From NCBI GenBank assembly GCA_000827495.1, contig KN817604.1, positions 1-43,723 on the forward strand: a DNA stretch of 43,723 nucleotides. The letters run 5' to 3'. Below are positions 32,082 to 42,203 of the stretch, piece after piece; positions within the stretch are counted from its first letter, which is position 1; each line of letters begins with the position of its first letter. Below the pieces are notes generated by a model. It was not told the origin of the DNA. It ran no database searches and saw nothing but the letters and a program-made list of their open reading frames with translations. The position numbers and the translations under genes were made by a program. Origin of the DNA: Hypholoma sublateritium FD-334 SS-4 (taxonomy: Eukaryota; Basidiomycota; Agaricomycetes; Agaricales; Strophariaceae).

Positions 32082-33882
32082 TCCGAATATGGCATTTCAA
32101 GCATTAGTTGCGATCGAATAGTGGTGGTCTGTGCGCCACCTTAGGTAGCGCTGTTGATAGCATAGATCATGGGCAAGCAAGTCTTGGGAGAGAAATTGAT
32201 ACATGTGAAATATTCCACGGAATCGTCCGATCAGTGCTATCAGACAGATCTATCGCTTGTCCTCCCTCTCCGATGACCCACGGCAGCCGCAGAACTCCCT
32301 CTTACCATTGTACCGCTCTGTATCGACGACTTGAGCACCTTAATGCTCTAATTTTNTTTGCAGAATCTTACACGTGCACGTCAGTCTACAGAGGAGCAAC
32401 AAGTGATGAATGTATCCCGCAACACCTCGCCCTGCCCCGACCACACACCGACATCTTGCCGACATCCGCACGACTGGTCGTATTTCAACCCTACTCTCGA
32501 CTATCCCCATGATCTCTCGCGCCACAGGAGGAGCTGTTAACAGTTATATTCTCTGTCATCTATGAGGCGTGCGACTGGCTTCGGCTTGGGAGACCGAGAT
32601 GGCTATACGAGTCAGAATCTGGCGTGATACCTATGTAATGTGTTACGCGACACGCACGCGCGCCTGTGCTGATTCCTAGGTGGAAACATCCCCCCACCCC
32701 TCCCCCTCTCCTTGCATCTCGCCGCAAAGCGTCTTGTCTCCTACCAATGTCAGCGCAACATTGAATAGCTCGGGCGGCACTCTGATTGCGATCCTGTCAG
32801 CTCGATTCTTCTGTACTGAACACGGCGCGTTGGGCTTGTGTTTTTCTCACGTATGGGCGCCACTGATGATCTTGGTCTCTGAGCGTCGGCGGCGTTCTAT
32901 CTCTGGTCTCGTCTGTATTTTTCTGCATTCGAGATGGTGAGTGAGACTGGCGTCCGCTCTGAAAACTGAGACCGTTACCCTTGGATCCAATTACGACAGA
33001 GATAAGTACCTTCTTTGCGGACCGGGACCGCCATGCATGTGTTCAAGGACTTCGGCGCGATGGTTGTGTACCGAGTCATGCTCATGCTCAGTGCACACCA
33101 TGCGCCGTAGCAATTAGAATTGCATGTTATGGCTATCCCTGCTACCAGTGCACATACCTCCACTTCCAGATTTACCTGGGTATGCACGTCGTTTCCTGGG
33201 CGTGTCTTGGGTGTGTACATGTTACTGCTTGCCAGCAACGAGGCCAATCTCTACTTCGCATGTCTTGAACGCAGGCGCCTATGCTCCGATCTCGCCATCC
33301 TTTTTTTGCATGTGGAACCCCGTAATTGATGTTGCGATTCATGTCAAATGCCATGGGGCATGACCATCCCTTCCTCTTCCAAGTTCACTCTTCCCATTCT
33401 TAATTTCTAGTCGCATCGCGCATCTTGTCTCCTCGCCTTTACACTACTGATCCAGTTGCATTCTTGGAGCTCACAAGCGCACATTNATTCTCGCACCAAA
33501 TGAGGCAAAAAGAGCCTCATATTATTCTTCGCTTTCGCTCCAATATTGATGACGATCTGGCTGAGCCTGTGATGGATCAGAGTCAGAAATGTATCAAAAT
33601 TGATTTCTTTTTTAGGTTGTGCGTTATAATGCCAGAAAAGTTCAGGCTTCTAGCGCACGTCCACGCTGAACAAATGATGCACCGATGTTCCATTTAAGTA
33701 TATTGGCGCCTTGGTANATCCATCCCGGTCTNGGAACGCATATACCTGTTCAAGTCAGAACCCTGGAGTCCCCATAACTGATGTNGCTTTACAATCAAAG
33801 AATGGAAGTTTACAGATAATGATTGCGGGTATATAAGCCAATGCGGCCAGAATCGGTACGCACAGACGTCCGCTTTCGCCTC
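32082..33882. other. Gene-free part of the right repeat arm
   Basis: This mirrors 549-2348. It contains short frames and, at about 32203-32520, sequence related to 40.2-40.46 kb. No recognisable gene. Confidence 0.5.
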
Positions 33883-35152
33883 ATGTCTAACAACAGCACC
33901 GAGCTCTTGCAAGACGCGGNAAATCTTTTCCAAGATGCAACCATTCACTATATGTATAATTCTTTCTTGATGAACATATTACTGCTGGGTATGTTACTCT
34001 TAGCAGCGCGTCTACGNNGAATTTGACACCTATGCCCCAGGAATTTATACATCAATATATTTCGAGACGCTATACATATATTGTAAGNTTATGACCGATC
34101 TATAGATTCGTCTTCGTGATATGATATAATTTACAGTGAGCAGCAAAGCATCNCGCAGTTTCGTGGTGATGTCAGCAATCACCGCTCTGTACCTTCTAAA
34201 CGTCGAACAAGCGGCCATCCAATGGTTCTGGATCAACGGGTTTTTCGGGATGGCGGGGCGGACAAGATCTGTAGCGTATGATTACNCCAACGTTGGACCG
34301 ATTTGGAGNTATCTTGTCACCAACATCAATGGTTCTCTGCTTGCCACCATCGCGGACTCCTTATTAGTCAGGATATTCGCTCTCTAACTATCGTTTTACT
34401 GATTATACTCGCAGATATGGAGGTGCTATAACTTGTGGAATAACTCGGTCCGTGTGATACTGGTACCCTCAGCCTTGCTGCTTATAGAGATAGGTGATCN
34501 TCCGGTGACCCTTGCTTCGTCTACTCAAGTGTTTTGACATACGCGACATAGGNGCTAGCATAGCGAACATCGTGAAGATATCCTCCGATCACTTGAACCC
34601 AAACATATATCACTCCGGTACAGGCCTCAAAATACAGACGACGTTGGCCATATTTTCTGCCTTTGCGCTGACGCTGATCACAACATTTTTGATCTTGTAT
34701 CGCATCATCNCCGTGACNCGACAGACCGGTCTCCCTAAACGGACACACAACACCTACAAGGACATCGTCGACATGATCGTCCAGTCCTCCGCCGCCTACT
34801 CGGTGGTACTGCTCATATGGGCCATTTCATGGGCTATCACACCGGCATCGACCACATCCGATTCGCTACGGCANATTCCTTTCAATTATCTGTCCAAATT
34901 CATCGAAGAAATATGCTTCCTTGTTTCCGTACGCCGTTCTCAACCTACCTAAAGTTTGAGTGCTGAATGTTATTCTAGGGAATGGCGCCAACAGTGATGG
35001 TCAGGCGGATCGCTCGCGTGTCATCTAAAGACGCGAATCACCGGATATTCGCAGCTCATATATCCGACTTGGAATTTCAAGCTACAATGATAGATATAAC
35101 AGCTTCTGTACCTGCAGTAGCCAGTATGTCGAGGNTCAGCGAATTAAATTGA
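33883..35152 (+). CDS. Agaricomycete multi-pass membrane protein, complete copy, six exons
   Basis: The exons are 33883-33988, 34041-34082, 34137-34366, 34415-34493, 34552-34928 and 34979-35152, in phase for 335 residues, with a TGA stop at 35150-35152. The donor after exon 3 is GTCAGG, weaker than the GTAAGA of the central paralogue. Segments in order: MNILLLG, IYTSIYFETLYIY, SAITALYLLNVEQAAIQWFW, a loop, ATIADSLLIWRCYNLWNNS, ILVPSALLLIEIG, FSAFALTLITTFLILYRII, SSAAYSVVLLIWAISWAI, and the closing GMAPTVMVRRIARVSS. Six to seven helices are expected. The first four exons lie in the inverted repeat, as does the start of the intron after exon 4 at most; exons 5 and 6 are unique. Ns in codons of exons 1, 3, 5 and 6 leave some residues open. 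Confidence 0.82.
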
Positions 35153-36700
35153 TGTATCTCGCTCCAAATCAGCGGNTCTCTGTCGGGGCCACGATACCCG
35201 GTGAGCTTCATCGAAAAAACGNTCTACGTTTTCGTCTCATAATATAGGCATCATTGTCTTTCTCTGTNGACCGCATGAGTCAACCAGATGTGCGTACTTC
35301 GCTTGTGCGTACCTTTCTTTTGACAGACGCTTATCAGCAATGGAACGTTCACAGCTGGACGTATCATATGTGCCGCACCTGCGCGGTGTCGGTGGTCTTC
35401 GGTGCGCGTGCACGCCATAAACGCGATCTTGAGGTTCGCAAGCACAGCGCCATCGTGCGACGGGCGTTGCGACGCCCTCGCAGAATGGCGCCCTTCTTAC
35501 GCGCGTCTCATACCGCGGCTGATGGACAACATGCGCGCTGCGTTTATAAGCTGCGTAAGATACATACAGGCGCGCTGCATTTATTATCTGCATAAGATTC
35601 GTCAATGGAGTCGCGACCGCGGCCCATACCAACCCCGCAAGTTGCGCCTCGGCCTCCCTTACTCATCGTCGTGCGAGGTTAGCGGCGGCCCGCCGCCTGT
35701 GCCTGCGGGCTATCGATCAAGTCGTACTGGGGTCCAAACCCAAACAGCAGGTTCGAGATGCTAAATTGCACTTGGGCGGTAGACGTCGCTCGCACACACG
35801 CCACACCAGCCCGCAATCTGATCTCCCGCGGCTCCGCGCTCGGCGTGCGCACCGGGCCGTCTGCAGCGCGACGGCTGGGCGTATCACATATACTGCACCT
35901 GCGCGTTGCCGGTGGTCCTCGGTGCGCGCGCACGTTGAGGCACGCGAGCAGAGCGCCATCGCACGACGGGCATTGCGATTCCGTCGCGNCCGCGGACTGC
36001 GAGTGCATAAAGGCGCCCTTCTTAAGCGCGCTCCATTTCACGGCTGAGCGCTGATGGACAGCAGCGGCGACGCATATATCATCTGCAGAAGATACGTCCA
36101 CGGAACGGAGCCGCGCACGCCGCGGCCGGAAGCTGCGCCCTGGCCTCCTTTCCTCCTCTTCGCGCTGTATCACATATTCAAGTTTAAGTATCCGCGCAGC
36201 TCAACGGCGCCCAGCAGGCCGCGAAACTCCCTTCATCCAGATATCCAGCGCGTCGACGGGCGCGCGGGCGACTCGGGATGTGTCGAGCATGCTACATACT
36301 ATGTATCATTGATAATGTAACCGCCTACTCGGATGCGTGATATCACGCGGTACATGCCTGAACGTCTTCCGAGACGCAGCGCAGCGCATGCATCCCGCGT
36401 ACGGTCTGCGCTCGCGCTCCGCCCCTCAGGCGCCCAGTGCGATATGTCGCTTCGCGCGTGGGCAAGTACGCCAGTAACATGATATACGCATGCGCGGCTG
36501 TCCGCTTCCAGCGCTCGTTCATCAAAATGTATCCAGCGCGTCGTCGAGCTTCGGTGCGCGTGGGCGGCGCCGGGCGGGGCGAACACGCTGCTTGCTTTCT
36601 ACCAGCTTTCTATACATGTAGGAATAGGACGAAGGCCACCGACGTGGATGCGTGATATCACGCGCCGCCTGTGCGCGAATGTTTTTCTAGACGCAGCGTC
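35153..36700. repeat. Diverged tandem repeats, units of about 540 bp
   Basis: 35321-35670 and 35850-36150 align over a common series: GTATCATATGTGC/GTATCACATATACTGCACC, GTCGGTGGTCTTCGGTGCGCG/GCCGGTGGTCCTCGGTGCGCG, AGCGCCATCGTGCGACGGGC/AGCGCCATCGCACGACGGGC, then GGCGCCCTTCTTA and GCTGATGGACA. The end of each unit carries a CGCCTCGGCCTCC or CGCCCTGGCCTCC run. A fainter third unit may start near 36.4 kb. Long open frames exist in several phases but none is kept between units. Confidence 0.55.
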
Positions 36701-36884
36701 CGCACCTTCGTGTGCAGGTTGCCGACGCGGACCGCACTGAGCCCGCGTTCACGCTCCCATCACGATTGCTCCGACGCGATCGCGAGCGGGGACGGCGCGA
36801 TGTGCCCGTCACGGAGTTAGCCTGTATCATCACCTCACGCGCACTTTTTCACACCTGTGCTTTCTTCGCGAAGGTTCCAAAGAA

Positions 36885-36897
36885 GGGGGGGGGGGGG
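36885..36897 (+). repeat. Run of 13 G
   Basis: An uninterrupted G13 run lies between an AAGAA and a CGGAAC context. Runs of this length are often mis-sized in assemblies. Confidence 0.9.
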
Positions 36898-37019
36898 CGG
36901 AACGGGGACCTAACAGGCGCCAAAATTTCGCTGCGGTTTCATAAACAAGCACAAGTAGAAGAATACACACTACTTATATTTAGTGGAACCGGCGCGCCCA
37001 CTTTCCCTGCCGTACCATA

Positions 37020-38000
37020 ACTTGCAATTCGGAGTGGCGTCTGCAGCACAGACGAGCGAACCACCAGGCCCATCCGCCGCTGCTCCAGCCGAAGCGTACG
37101 TCGCCGTCGCAGGAATCGCACGCTTTCAACAGCGCGGGGAGTCGCGATATGGGTGTCGCGATATAAATTGCACGTTTCAAGCTGGCGCGGGCTCTGACGG
37201 GGCAGAGCGTTTGCCCAAGTCTGCGCGGGGCGGGCGGGGTCCATGTATGCGTCGTCGGCGGAGCTACAACACCCGCCACAGCCGCTATCGACGACCATCG
37301 ACGCGCGCGAGCGCACATGGGCGCCGGGCGNACCGAGAACCGAGTATTTCCAGGGAGACCGAGCCAGTGGGAGGCATGCGCGCCTGGATGACACGCCGCT
37401 ACTGTGCNGCGTGCCGCGGGACGCCGTCCTACGAGCGAAACACGACACGCCCGCGGCTGGGCGTCAAGCTCGGGCGCCTGGCGGAGCACGGCGCGTGATC
37501 TAGGACCGAGGGGCCGCGANGCGTCGAGGACGTGCGGGGGAATGGAGCAGCGCATGCGAGGGAGCGTGGTGACGCGTGCACGGGGTGCGGATAAGACGAC
37601 GGGGAGGATGAGCGGGGCGCAGACAGGGGATGGGACGGGACCGTGGTTATGCACACGACGGTCGGGCGGCTGAGCTTCGAGGGGGCACGCGCTTCTGTAA
37701 TCCGAGCAGCGGAAGCGGGAGCGCGGACTGGAGAAAGGCAGGGGCAGATTGGAGCGGAGCGAAGGCGGAGGGCAGCCGGGACCGGCCGAGGAGGGCGAAG
37801 GAAGAAAGGGAGGGTGGGGAAGGCGGGAGTGGGTGAGAAGCGACGGGAGGTCAAGGAAGGATCACGGGGAGGACGAGAGCGTGGGGCTACGAGGGCGAGC
37901 GAGGGCACAGCGCGAATGCTTACATGGATGCAGATCCAGTGGGGCGTGCAGCGTAGCGGCAAGTTGCGTAAAGTTTGCCTTTGTTTGTTGCCTGCCAGTT
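37020..38000 (-). repeat. GC-rich dispersed repeat, copy B (inverted relative of 24.9-25.85 kb)
   Basis: On the minus strand the order of landmarks is that of copy A: a CGCGCTCCCGCTTCCGC-like block, GTGTGCATAACCACGGTCCC, CTAGATCACGCGCC and then the unit with CCCATGTGCGCTC, GTCGATAGCGGC, GGCGGGTG and GACGACGCATACATGGACC. It has only one of the 170-bp units. It lies 0.1 kb before the AIM9-like pseudogene. Confidence 0.55.
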
Positions 38001-38050
38001 CTCGCAAATATACTTAGTTTCGTTCCTTCGTTCCCACCTCCCACATCAGC

Positions 38051-41000
38051 ATGCTGCGCCTTGTCTTCACCCAGCGCAAGGCTCTTCGCTCTCCGCACTC
38101 TCCCTTCTCCCTTCTCCCGAGGCCCGCCGTTAGAACAACACGTTCTCTCTCACGTCGCGCCTTGTCCACCGCGCCCGAGTCCCAGGATAATCTCTTCGAA
38201 TACACATCAGGGCGCTGGGTGTATGTCTCTCACACACCATCCGCGCACGAATCTCATCTCCCCCTTCAGGTACAACGACGCTCTCCGGCACATGGAGCGC
38301 AAAGTCCCATCAACCCCGACGCCCTGCGCCGCCTCGCCGCCTCCTCCGTCGGGAAAAGCCCCGCGGACGTCGTTTGCCTGACGAAGCTAGCAGAGGGGGA
38401 TTCAACCGCACCCTCCTCGTCTCCCCGCGCGGCGGGCAGCACGTCGTCGCGCGCGTGCCGTACGCCGTGACCGCCCCCGGCCGGCTACTACGCCATCGCC
38501 CGCGAGGTGGCGAGCGACGATCGCGCACCTGCGCGCGTGCGGCGTCCCCGCGCCTGCGATATACGGGTACAGCGCCGCAGAGTCCCGTACATCTTCATGG
38601 AGTATGTCCATGGATCGCTGCTCAGCAGGTGTGGCCGAGGTCGTCGACGTCGTGCGCCAGCTCGCAATGCTCGAATCCCGGATGATGGCGCTGCGGTTTC
38701 CCACGGGCGACAGTCTGTACTTCACCACGGATCTGGAGAAAGTCGCCCCGGGGCTGGGCGGCCGCGCCAGGACGCGCGGTTCTGCGTCGGCCCCGACATA
38801 AAGCTCGCGCTGTGGTACGGGCGAAGACGTGTTCTGCGGCCCGTGTGCGCCGCTTCCCGCCGCGTCGTCGTTTCAGTCTCGCACTAATCGCGAACGATAG
38901 ATGAAAGCGCGGAATGAGCGCTCGCAGCTCCAGCGCACAAACAGATCGCTTACCTACAGCGTTTCGCTGAGCCGCGCCTGCCACTGCGGCGCGAGCGGCG
39001 CCCCGCGTACAAATACCACCCCCAGTCGCCCGCACACCACGTACCTCCGCACCATACCCGCCCTCGTCCCAGCGGACCGGCGCTGAGCCGGTTCAGCATG
39101 TGCCATCCCGACCTGCGGCCCGCCAACATATTCGTGTCTAGGTTCGACTGGCAACACGCGTCGGTGCTGCCTGTGTTCCTCCTCGCGGGCGTGCCGCAGA
39201 GCCTGCACAGCCGATCGGGCGACCGCCGCCCGGACTGCACGGCTCGCGCCTCACACGACCCTGGTGCGCAACTACACGGTGTGTCCTCGCTGCTCCACGC
39301 GCGCATCTTGGCTCATCTTTTCATCGCACCACGCTCTTCTCTGTGCGTGCTGCTGTATGCGCCCCGCGCCGCCGTCGAACGTTGAACGTTGATCCCAGCT
39401 CTCATGCTGCCCGCGCTGGATATCGGGACCGCCGTGCGTGGGTCGCACTCGGCGCAGGCAGGCGTATACCGCGCGCTCCGCAGGGCACGCCGTGCGCCGT
39501 ATGTTGAAACCCGCGGCATGCGTGTCCCTGCTGTGCGTGCGCACGCAGCGTCGCTGTCTGCCTCCTCGTACCGCATCACGCGCGCGGGCGAAGACACCAT
39601 CATATCATCCGCTCCTCATGTCCCGGCGCTAATGTGGTATCTCCATACCGCACTCCGTCCGCCGGCGCATGCGCAGGGGCCGGGACGGCCATCGGTGGTT
39701 CTAGATCCGGCGCGCTGTACGCGGGCGTGCTATACGCAGTGCACGCGCCTGCAGCGCGCTGTTCTTTTAATCCACTAGCAGGTGTCCGTCTCAACATCTG
39801 CTGCGCATGTCCACCGCGATCTCGTCCATTTTCCTATCTCACCAGCTCCCTCTTTTTCTCTTTTTTTGAGCGTCGCGAGGTTTCTGTTTGCTCCAGACTC
39901 CGGCGAACGACCGGTCTGGTCGAGCAGTGGATGAAGAGGAGAAATGGCGGTGCACACGAAGGGAACGGGATGCGGACGGGGACGCGGAAGAGAGGGGCAC
40001 GCGCGGTGCCGGGTCCGCTGTGGCGGCGGTAGGCGCGCACGGCGAGAAATGCAAGGGTGCGTTGCGTTTGAGCATTGGTTAGGAGCGTATAATCAGTTGT
40101 GACTCGCGCGTCGCGTTCAAGTTAACGCTTGGTTAGTGCCCGAGAACGTCAGCACAGTCGTGGCAGTGTGGGAGCGGGACGTCCTCGTATAATCGTGTGG
40201 AATAGTATAATCGTGTGAAATATTACACGGAATCGCTCTATCAATACGATCAGATAGACCTTTCGCACTCTCCTCTCTGTCATCAACTCACGCTCTGGTC
40301 AGCTCAGATTCTCTCCGATGAACATTACACGACATATGCAAGATAGATCAGCGCTCAGCGCTCAGCTGCTATACGCGCACCTCGTGATGAACATATCCCG
40401 CACATCCCACCCCGCCCCGACGACACCGCCAGCCGGACGCGCATCGCTCCATCGGTATTTGCTTAGTACGCAGTATTCTGTATTCCCGCTGGATATTGAT
40501 GATCACTTACTCCCCCAGCGCCTTGAATCAGTCGATCGATTGACCGCCGCCAGACCTACATGGCTCACCCCTCGCAAGCCCATGTCGTGGCGCCCTACGA
40601 CAAGCATCGACTCTGTTGCGCCAAATTACGTGTCCATATACTCCACCCCCTCTCGCGCCTCATCCGCCTTTCCGGTAGCGTTTGCCTTACTGCCGCCTCG
40701 TGCACTACTACTACGTTGCGCGCACGCAGGCGTGTAACGCGCTGCACTACGCCGCCTTCACGGACCCGTTGTATGCGCTGTGCAGCCGGCTCTTCATGCA
40801 TGCGGGCGGCCCATGGGAGGGCGAGAACGCGGACCTGACGCGCGCGCTCATGCAGGCCGCGGACCGATGGGACGCGCGGGGGGAGCGGGTGCGCCCCTGC
40901 AGACCGGCGGGCGGCGGCGGAAATAGACAAGGAAGTGAGCGAGGCGGGGTCGAGCGTGNGCAGGCTGTATTCGACGTGGGGGACGACGGCTGGGTGCTGA

Positions 41001-41140
41001 GCGCGGAGTACGAGTGTGTAGTAGCGTCGCTGCGCGCGTTCAAGGAGGACGCGGTGGCGGTGCTCGAGAGGGCGCAGGAGCGGGCGGAGGTCGTGGGGAA
41101 ATTGCCGTGGGATGATATGGATGAGGAGGGGTATATGTAG
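38051..41140 (+). pseudogene. AIM9-like phosphotransferase (APH/kinase fold), broken and split by repeat DNA
   Basis: The parts lie in the right order but in many frames. 38051-38218 gives an Arg-rich mitochondrial-type presequence and LFEYTSGRW. After a GTATGT...CAG intron comes YNDALRHMERK, then LRRLAASSVGKSP, LAEG-GFNRTLLVS, HVVARVPYAV, REVA and HLRACGVPAPAIYGYS, with at least three single-base frame breaks (near 38303, 38397 and 38515). 38604-38800 has VVDVVRQLAMLES and DSLYFTTDL. 39071-39215 has the catalytic-loop motif CHPDLRPANIF and WQHASVLPVFLLAGVP. Only at about 40695-41140 does the C-terminal part follow: HYYYVARTQACN, LFMHAGGPWEGE, LKEDAVAVLERAQ-like sequence and DDMDEEGYM. About 1.4 kb of unrelated, partly repeated DNA separates the last two parts. 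The family is mitochondrial and of poorly known role. Confidence 0.7.
39220..40690. repeat. Repeat-derived DNA inside the AIM9-like pseudogene
   Basis: Three pieces have relatives elsewhere in the window. 39205-39270 matches about 41229-41305 (GCACAGCCGATCGG to CGCAACTACA). 39400-39510 matches about 41740-41835 (GCTGGATATCGGGAC, GGGT-GCACTCGGCGCAGGC, ACGCCGTGCGCCGTA). 40215-40460 matches about 32203-32480 in the right arm and its mirror in the left arm. None codes for a transposase that I can see. Confidence 0.5.
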
Positions 41141-41870
41141 TCGACTGTGCTGGGTATTCCGCCGCACGCATCACTCCACCACGCTGCATTCCCGTTGGAT
41201 TTTACCTACCGCTTGCTCCCCCGCACCTCCACAGCCGATCGGTCGACCACCGCACGGACTGCACGGATCGCTCTTCACACGACTCTGTTGCGCAACTACA
41301 TGCCGGCGGTGCGGCGCTACACGCGGGCAGTCGCAAGGTCCTCCTGCACCGAGTCTGCCGGGGAGACCGGGGCGGCCGTGGCCCGGGCCCCGGCGCGCTG
41401 CTCGCATGTGCGACGCGCAGTGTACGCCGCGCACCGTGGCGATGGAATCGTGAATCAAGGCCGTCCCTGACTCCCTGCTCCACATCACGAGCGCCCCGCC
41501 CCTCCTCTTCGTTGCCTGCCTCTCGCCTACTGCCTTCCGAAAACCACCTCGGCATTGCGCACCCATCTGGAGATGGTGTCTTTCCCGGAGATCGCAAGGC
41601 TTGTACGCACCGTCCCGCACCGCCCGTCGCGCACAGGACGGCGGTGCGCCCCCGCTGTTGCAGGTGCGCGAGGTTGCTCGCTTTTCGTCGCACTGCGCTC
41701 GTGTCTGGGTGTGCCGATGTACGCGCGCCGTGCCGCCGTTGGTCTGCTGCGCTGGATATCGGGACTGCCTTGCGTGGGTTGCACTCGGCGCAGGCGCGTC
41801 CCGCGTCATGCGCATGACACGCCGTGCGCCGTAGTGTCGAAAGGGTTATGGGGACTTTTTTGAGATGTAG
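41141..41870. repeat. Degenerate copies of the pseudogene-internal repeat
   Basis: This directly follows the AIM9-like 3' end and contains second copies of two blocks found at 39.2-39.5 kb, in the same order and orientation but about 2.0-2.3 kb away. It may be the result of a tandem duplication of the kinase gene followed by decay. Confidence 0.5.
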
Positions 41871-41880
41871 GGACAAACTA

Positions 41881-41972
41881 GGGATGAGGATATGCTAGGG
41901 ATGGGTAGGGAAGGGATGGGAAGGGAAGGGAAGGGTAGGGAAGGGAAGGGATGGGCATGGAAGGGATGAGTA
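41881..41972 (+). repeat. G-rich simple repeat (GGGAAGGGATGGG type)
   Basis: About 90 bases are made almost only of GGGA, GGGT and AAGGG units, with more than ten runs of three G. It has the form needed for stacked G-quadruplexes on the plus strand. Confidence 0.85.
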
Positions 41973-42203
41973 TATTTTGTGACTTGCCCTCCGCACCCTT
42001 TCTGCATGATTTTCCGCAAATATCACTTATCTCCGACTCCTCAGAGTACCAGTAGTCAGTGTAAAATACACAGCATATTTGTCATTGGTAACTTATTTCA
42101 GTCCGGGGTGCGCGTAGGAATATATAAGAATAAATCTAAACTACACATTTTTTTCGAGTCTACCTGCCGTGGATCCTCCTTCGTAAACTTTGTGACGTCT
42201 GTT

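Larger units (their letters stand above)
30390..34430. repeat. Right arm of the 4-kb inverted repeat (partner 1-4040)
   Basis: This is the reverse complement of 1-4040, with one homopolymer length difference (seven T at 33301-33307). Ns at 30680, 30718-30719, 32065, 32356, 33486, 33717, 33732 and 33785 pair with Ns in the left arm. In the outermost half kilobase it has extra Ns (33920, 34017-34018, 34088, 34153, 34286, 34309) where the left arm has called bases. At 34430 the left arm meets the window start, so how far the repeat really goes is unknown. The membrane gene in this arm continues without a break into unique sequence. Confidence 0.97.

Noticed and set aside
1..34430. Giant transposon bounded by 4-kb terminal inverted repeats
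   Set aside because: The interval between the arms holds single-copy housekeeping genes (Gid5-like, FHA), there is no transposase, and no target-site duplication is visible at the inner or outer ends.
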